This document shows, one piece after another, positions 60,143 through 64,000 of a stretch of DNA of 64,000 nucleotides. The DNA is from Paenibacillus antibioticophila (GTDB taxonomy: Bacteria > Bacillota > Bacilli > Paenibacillales > Paenibacillaceae). The stretch is taken from the NCBI RefSeq assembly GCF_000455265.1, contig NZ_HG005139.1:2449480-2513479 (forward strand), read 5' to 3'. A program made the position numbers and the translations under genes. The notes under the pieces were generated by a model. It saw nothing but the letters and a program-made list of their open reading frames with translations. It had not been told where the DNA came from and ran no database searches. The first letter of the stretch is position 1. Each line of letters begins with the position of its first letter.

Positions 60143-60232
60143 CTATTTCGGAATAACTGGATAACAGATCTCTGTCACCCAATTCTCCGGGTTGGGATCG
60201 ATAGTCGGACTGACATGATAAATCGAAAACAT
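60143..60232 (-). pseudogene. C-terminal relic of a GyrI-like/effector-binding protein
   Basis: The minus strand reads MFSIYHVSPTIDPNPENWVT, then EICYPVIPK and a stop, which resembles the end of a GyrI-like/AraC effector-binding domain. An in-frame stop lies just upstream and only 29 codons remain between the pyrE stop and the converging terminator. It is too short to fold; I take it as a gene remnant. Confidence 0.4.
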
Positions 60233-60257
60233 TGACTCGGCCTATAAAATGCATGAT

Positions 60258-60899
60258 TTACTGTCCGAACGAGCTTGGCTCCTCCCGCCAGGACTTCAGC
60301 AATGTCAAATCCTCCGGCTTGATCAACCCTTGCTCCACCGCTACCTCGATCAGTGCTGAATAGTTGGACAGCGTCTGCAGCACAATCCCTGACTCTTCAA
60401 AGGCTTGCGCAGCCTTATCCAACTGATAGCTGAAAATGGCCAAAACTGCCAACGGCTCGGCTCCTGCCTCGCGGATTGCCTGCGCTGCTTTAATAGAACT
60501 GCCTCCAGTGGAGATCAGATCTTCGATGACGATCACTTTCTGCCCCGGCTTAATCAACCCTTCGATTTGATTCTCCTTGCCATGGCCCTTGGCCTTGTCC
60601 CGGACATAAGCCATAGGCAGGCCCAGCTTCTGGGCGGTGAAGGCGGCATGCGGAATCCCTGCCGTTGCTGTTCCGGCTACAACCTCCGCTTCCGGATATC
60701 TCTCCGAGATCACCGCTGCAAAAGATGCTGCGATCAGATCCCGAATCTCAGGATAGGACATCGTTAGTCGGTTATCGCAATAGATCGGCGATTTAATGCC
60801 TGATGTCCAGGTAAAGGGCTGGTGCGGGCGCAGGGCTACAGCACCAATTGAGAGCAGCCCTTCTGCGATTTGCCTTGCAATATTTTCCGTGTTCATCAT
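60258..60899 (-). CDS. pyrE: Orotate phosphoribosyltransferase
   Basis: PyrE joins orotate and PRPP to give OMP. The PRPP-binding loop [18 protein letters not shown] and the catalytic loop [14 protein letters not shown] are complete, and 213 residues is the usual length. The ATG overlaps the pyrF stop by four bases (ATGA), so the last two genes of the pyrimidine operon are translationally coupled. The gene is the last visible one of the carB-pyrF-pyrE unit. Confidence 0.95.
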   Translation of the reverse strand: MMNTENIARQIAEGLLSIGAVALRPHQPFTWTSGIKSPIYCDNRLTMSYPEIRDLIAASFAAVISERYPEAEVVAGTATAGIPHAAFTAQKLGLPMAYVRDKAKGHGKENQIEGLIKPGQKVIVIEDLISTGGSSIKAAQAIREAGAEPLAVLAIFSYQLDKAAQAFEESGIVLQTLSNYSALIEVAVEQGLIKPEDLTLLKSWREEPSSFGQ

Positions 60900-61630
60900 G
60901 CTTCCATCATCTCCCCGATAATCTGTTCCGCCGCTTCGCGCGGTACGGCTGCTCCGGTAATCGGACGCCCGATTACCATATAATCTGTGCCTGAGCGTAC
61001 GGCTTCCGCCGGCGTCAGGGTGCGGGATTGATCTCCCCGGCTGCTGCCCGCAGGACGGATACCCGGCGTCACCGTAATAAAGTCTTTGCCGCAATGAGCC
61101 TTAATCGCAGGCACTTCAAGCGGCGATGCCACCACGCCATCAAGCCCGGCCTCCTTTGTCAATGAGGCATAAGACAATACGGCTGACTCCACGCTTCCCG
61201 GAATACCGATCTCCCGGTTCATCGTCTCTTGATCTGTACTTGTAAGCTGGGTAACACCAATCAGTAAAGGTCTTGCTGCTGAGTGATTATCAAGCGCTTC
61301 AAGCACGCCTTCCATCGCGAAAGCCATCATGCTCTTCCCTCCGGCGGCATGAACATTGAACATATCTACCCCAAGTCGGGTGATGCTGTTTGCGCCTCCT
61401 TTCACCGTGTTCGGGATATCATGGAGCTTTAGATCCAGAAATACCTTGTAGCCGCTTGCTTTCAGCTCCTTGACAAAATCCGCTCCGGCCGCATAGAAGA
61501 GCTGCATTCCCACCTTCATATAGCAAGGGATCCCCTCTAATTCACGGATCAAGGTCTTTGCTTGCTCAGCCGAAGAATAATCCAGTGCCACCATCAGCTT
61601 GCCCGCGGCCTCGCTGTACGATAACGACAT
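60896..61630 (-). CDS. pyrF: Orotidine 5'-phosphate decarboxylase
   Basis: PyrF removes CO2 from OMP to make UMP. The catalytic tetrad lies in [13 protein letters not shown] (Lys-Asp-Lys style), with VALDYSS at the N-terminus and the phosphate-binding GIRPAGSS and VIGRPITGA near the end. ATG 61630 follows GGGAGGAG and gives 244 residues; the frame is open six codons upstream. A perfect 11-bp hairpin lies between carB and this gene. Confidence 0.95.
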   Translation of the reverse strand: MSLSYSEAAGKLMVALDYSSAEQAKTLIRELEGIPCYMKVGMQLFYAAGADFVKELKASGYKVFLDLKLHDIPNTVKGGANSITRLGVDMFNVHAAGGKSMMAFAMEGVLEALDNHSAARPLLIGVTQLTSTDQETMNREIGIPGSVESAVLSYASLTKEAGLDGVVASPLEVPAIKAHCGKDFITVTPGIRPAGSSRGDQSRTLTPAEAVRSGTDYMVIGRPITGAAVPREAAEQIIGEMMEA

Positions 61631-61650
61631 TCTTTCTCCTCCCGTCACAC

Positions 61651-61688
61651 CTGCGGCTCCGTTGCTTCTTATAGCTTCGGAGCCGCAG
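61651..61688 (-). other. Intercistronic hairpin between carB and pyrF
   Basis: CTGCGGCTCCG (61651-61661) pairs perfectly with CGGAGCCGCAG (61678-61688). No T-run follows in the direction of transcription, and the hairpin ends 20 bases before the pyrF start. It may be an RNA-processing or stabilising element rather than a terminator. Confidence 0.55.
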
Positions 61689-61723
61689 GATCTATATTTG
61701 GTTTTACTTCACTATCCGATAGA

Positions 61724-64000
61724 TTACAGGCTCGGCATCGCCTGGGACGAGAAGTTGATCGTCTCCAGCATGTTCAGCAGTGCCCGCACCGTATCGAGCG
61801 AAGTCATACATACGATGCCGTTCTCAACCGCTTCCCGGCGAATCCGGAAGCCGTCGCGCTCCGGTTCCTTGCCCTTGGTCAAGGTATTGATGACAAAGTG
61901 AGCCTCGCCGCTGCGGATCAGGTCAAGAATATTCGGCACACCTTCGGTCAGCTTGTGAACCGTAGTCACCCGTATGCCTGCTTCTGTGAGAGTTGCAGCC
62001 GTGCCTTCTGTCGCGATGATTTTATAGCCCAGCTTGTAGAAGCCCTTCAACAGCTCTACCGCTTCTTCCTTATCTTTATCCGCAACCGTGGCAATGACAG
62101 CCCCGGTGGCCGGAATCTTCATCCCCGCGCCGATCAAGCCCTTATACAATGCCTTTGCATACTGAGGATCACGGCCCATAACCTCGCCCGTTGATTTCAT
62201 CTCCGGCCCGAGTGTCGGCTCCACTCTGCGCAGCTTGGCGAAGGAGAATACCGGTACCTTGACCGCCACCTGCTTGCTCTCCGGCCAGAGTCCATCCTGA
62301 TAGCCCAAATCCTTCAGCTTCGTTCCGAGGATACATTTCGTAGCTACATTCGCCATCGGAATATTGGTGACTTTGCTCAGGAACGGTACCGTCCGAGAGG
62401 AGCGCGGATTCACTTCGATAACGTATACTTCATCTTTGTAGATGACGAACTGAATGTTAACCAGACCCACGGTTTTCAGTTCCTTGGCAATCTTCATTGT
62501 TATTTCGGTGACTTTGCTTTTCAGTTCCTCTGACAGATGCTGAGGCGGATAGACCGCAATGGAGTCGCCCGAATGGACGCCTGCGCGTTCTACATGCTCC
62601 ATGATACCCGGGATCAATACGGTCTCTCCGTCGCAGATCGCGTCAACCTCTACTTCTTTACCGAGCATGTACCGGTCAATCAGTACCGGATGCTGCGGGT
62701 TGATGTTCACCGCTTCTTTCATGTATTTCAGCAATTCTTCATCGGAGTAGACGATTTCCATCGCCCGGCCGCCAAGTACATACGACGGACGAACCAGCAC
62801 CGGATATCCGAGCGATTGGGCGGTTGCGGCCGCTTCCTCTACCGAGGTAACCGTACTGCCCTTCGGCTGAGCGATGCCCAGCTTGGAGAGAAGCGCCTCG
62901 AACTTCTTGCGATCCTCCGCTTCATCGATGCTGTCCAGACTCGTTCCGAGAATCCGCACACCTGCCGCTTGCAGCGGAGCCGCCAGATTAATTGCGGTCT
63001 GTCCTCCGAACTGTACGATCACGCCGACCGGCTGCTCCTGCTCAATGACATTCATGACATCCTCGAAGAAGAGCGGCTCGAAGTACAAGCGATCCGATGT
63101 ATTAAAGTCAGTGGACACCGTCTCCGGATTGTTGTTTATAATTACTGCCTCGTACCCGGCCTTTTGAATGGCCCATACGGCATGAACCGTCGAGTAGTCA
63201 AACTCAATGCCTTGCCCGATTCGGATCGGACCGGAGCCGAGGACCACAATCTTTTCTTTATTCGTATGAATGACTTCATTTTCTGTCTCGTAAGTCGAGT
63301 AGTAGTAAGGCGTAGACGCCTCGAACTCGGCCGCACAGGTGTCCACCATTTTATAGACCGGCTTCAACCCCCGCTCCTTGCGGAATTGGGTAACGCTTTG
63401 CTCGGTCAGATGGGTCCCCTGCGGTTGTCCCGCCGCCCGCAGCTCTGCAATGGCACGGTCGGTGAATCCAAGTCGCTTCGCTTCAAACAGTGTCTCGTAG
63501 TCCAGTTCGCGCTCAGCAGCAATGTTGCGCTCGAACTGTACGAGCCGCTCGATTTTGTCCAGGAACCACCAATCCACTTGCGTCAGATCCTGAATTTGCT
63601 GGAGCGTATAGCCTCTGCGGAACGCTTCGGCGATCAGGAACAGCCGCTCATCATCCGCTTTAATGAGGCGTTGATTCAGCACCTCTTCTTCAAGCTGGTC
63701 GGCCCCCTTAAGATACAAACGATGGGTGCCAATCTCCAGCGAACGAACCGCTTTTTGAATCGACTCTTCAAAGGTGCGTCCAATCGCCATCACTTCCCCA
63801 GTCGCCTTCATTTGCGTGCCGAGCTTGCGGTTGGCATGGACGAACTTGTCGAACGGCCAGCGTGGAATTTTGCTGACGATATAATCAAGGGTCGGCTCGA
63901 AGCAGGCATAGGTCTGTCCGGTTACCGGGTTCACGATTTCATCCAGGGTATATCCCAGTGCAATCTTAGCCGCCATCTTCGCGATCGGATAGCCTGTTGC
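61724..64000 (-). CDS. carB: Carbamoyl-phosphate synthase large subunit, partial
   Basis: The frame runs off the window end, so the N-terminal ~300 residues of the usual ~1,070 are missing. The visible 758 codons include the end of the first ATP-grasp half ([20 protein letters not shown]), the oligomerisation domain, the second half ([50 protein letters not shown]) and the C-terminal MGS-like allosteric domain, which binds UMP/IMP. The enzyme makes carbamoyl phosphate for pyrimidines and, if it is the only copy, arginine. pyrF follows directly; the pyrK and pyrD genes found here in B. subtilis are absent. Confidence 0.96.
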   Translation of the reverse strand, partial: ATGYPIAKMAAKIALGYTLDEIVNPVTGQTYACFEPTLDYIVSKIPRWPFDKFVHANRKLGTQMKATGEVMAIGRTFEESIQKAVRSLEIGTHRLYLKGADQLEEEVLNQRLIKADDERLFLIAEAFRRGYTLQQIQDLTQVDWWFLDKIERLVQFERNIAAERELDYETLFEAKRLGFTDRAIAELRAAGQPQGTHLTEQSVTQFRKERGLKPVYKMVDTCAAEFEASTPYYYSTYETENEVIHTNKEKIVVLGSGPIRIGQGIEFDYSTVHAVWAIQKAGYEAVIINNNPETVSTDFNTSDRLYFEPLFFEDVMNVIEQEQPVGVIVQFGGQTAINLAAPLQAAGVRILGTSLDSIDEAEDRKKFEALLSKLGIAQPKGSTVTSVEEAAATAQSLGYPVLVRPSYVLGGRAMEIVYSDEELLKYMKEAVNINPQHPVLIDRYMLGKEVEVDAICDGETVLIPGIMEHVERAGVHSGDSIAVYPPQHLSEELKSKVTEITMKIAKELKTVGLVNIQFVIYKDEVYVIEVNPRSSRTVPFLSKVTNIPMANVATKCILGTKLKDLGYQDGLWPESKQVAVKVPVFSFAKLRRVEPTLGPEMKSTGEVMGRDPQYAKALYKGLIGAGMKIPATGAVIATVADKDKEEAVELLKGFYKLGYKIIATEGTAATLTEAGIRVTTVHKLTEGVPNILDLIRSGEAHFVINTLTKGKEPERDGFRIRREAVENGIVCMTSLDTVRALLNMLETINFSSQAMPSL

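Noticed and set aside
1..64000. CRISPR arrays, riboswitches, rRNA genes, prophage or integrase genes
   Set aside because: I saw no regularly spaced repeats, no recognisable aptamer before any biosynthetic gene, no rRNA sequence and no phage structural or integrase genes.

Overview
The window is a stretch of a Firmicutes chromosome that looks like Paenibacillus or a close Paenibacillaceae relative. The grounds are AGGAGG-type ribosome binding sites with many GTG and TTG starts, a CcpA regulator with cre boxes, a bacilliredoxin (YtxJ), Bacillus-type families (AcuA/AcuC, YktB, YuzB, YmaF, Cse60), S-layer (SLH) proteins, large secreted starch and cell-wall hydrolases, and a PBP1A with fibronectin-III tails. 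Species identity is inference from family content. No rRNA, prophage or CRISPR array is present.

Layout. 1-8.3 kb: the 3' end of a class A penicillin-binding protein, then acsA divergent from acuA-acuC (acetyl-CoA synthetase with its acetylase and deacetylase) around a cre box, mtnN, ccpA with its own cre box, ytxJ and a zinc-ribbon protein. 8.4-19.5 kb: core metabolism (PTS enzyme I, aroK-aroA-CoA-binding protein, gndA, arginine decarboxylase) with an MFS exporter and small conserved proteins. Two copies of a palindromic MITE-like repeat lie at about 9.0 and 19.6 kb. 19.8-22.8 kb: a secreted beta-helix protein and a decayed sugar locus (internally deleted PfkB kinase, truncated GH4 glycosidase, 5' remnant of an IS4-type transposase).

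22.9-31.5 kb: many small genes, tRNA-Val, a frameshifted small gene, a coiled-coil protein, a holin-like type I toxin with a convincing antisense promoter, a polysaccharide deacetylase, a PIG-L deacetylase, a SufR-like Fe-S regulator and sodA. The last two share a 28-bp palindromic element at their -35 boxes. 31.5-46.4 kb: a LacI regulator divergent from ROK kinase-manA, an 8-domain Big2 secreted protein, tRNA-Leu, a MocR regulator divergent from a PhzF enzyme with direct-repeat operators, and a large modular alpha-amylase. 46.6-51 kb: small genes, a hicAB toxin-antitoxin pair, ymaF and DUF2935. This block is flanked by two copies of a small divergent gene pair, one inactivated by a deletion. 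It is followed by tRNA-Ile2 and tRNA-fMet.

51-58.3 kb holds the most unusual locus: a five-gene minus-strand operon encoding ABC ATPase, RND/HlyD-type adaptor lipoprotein, a 970-residue FtsX-like permease, a second ABC ATPase fused to an AbrB-like hairpin domain, and an extracellular solute-binding lipoprotein of the sugar-binding type, with no MalF/MalG-type permease. Its substrate cannot be read from the sequence. 58.4-64 kb: an SLH-anchored GH18 protein and the end of the pyrimidine operon (carB-pyrF-pyrE, without pyrK and pyrD between them).
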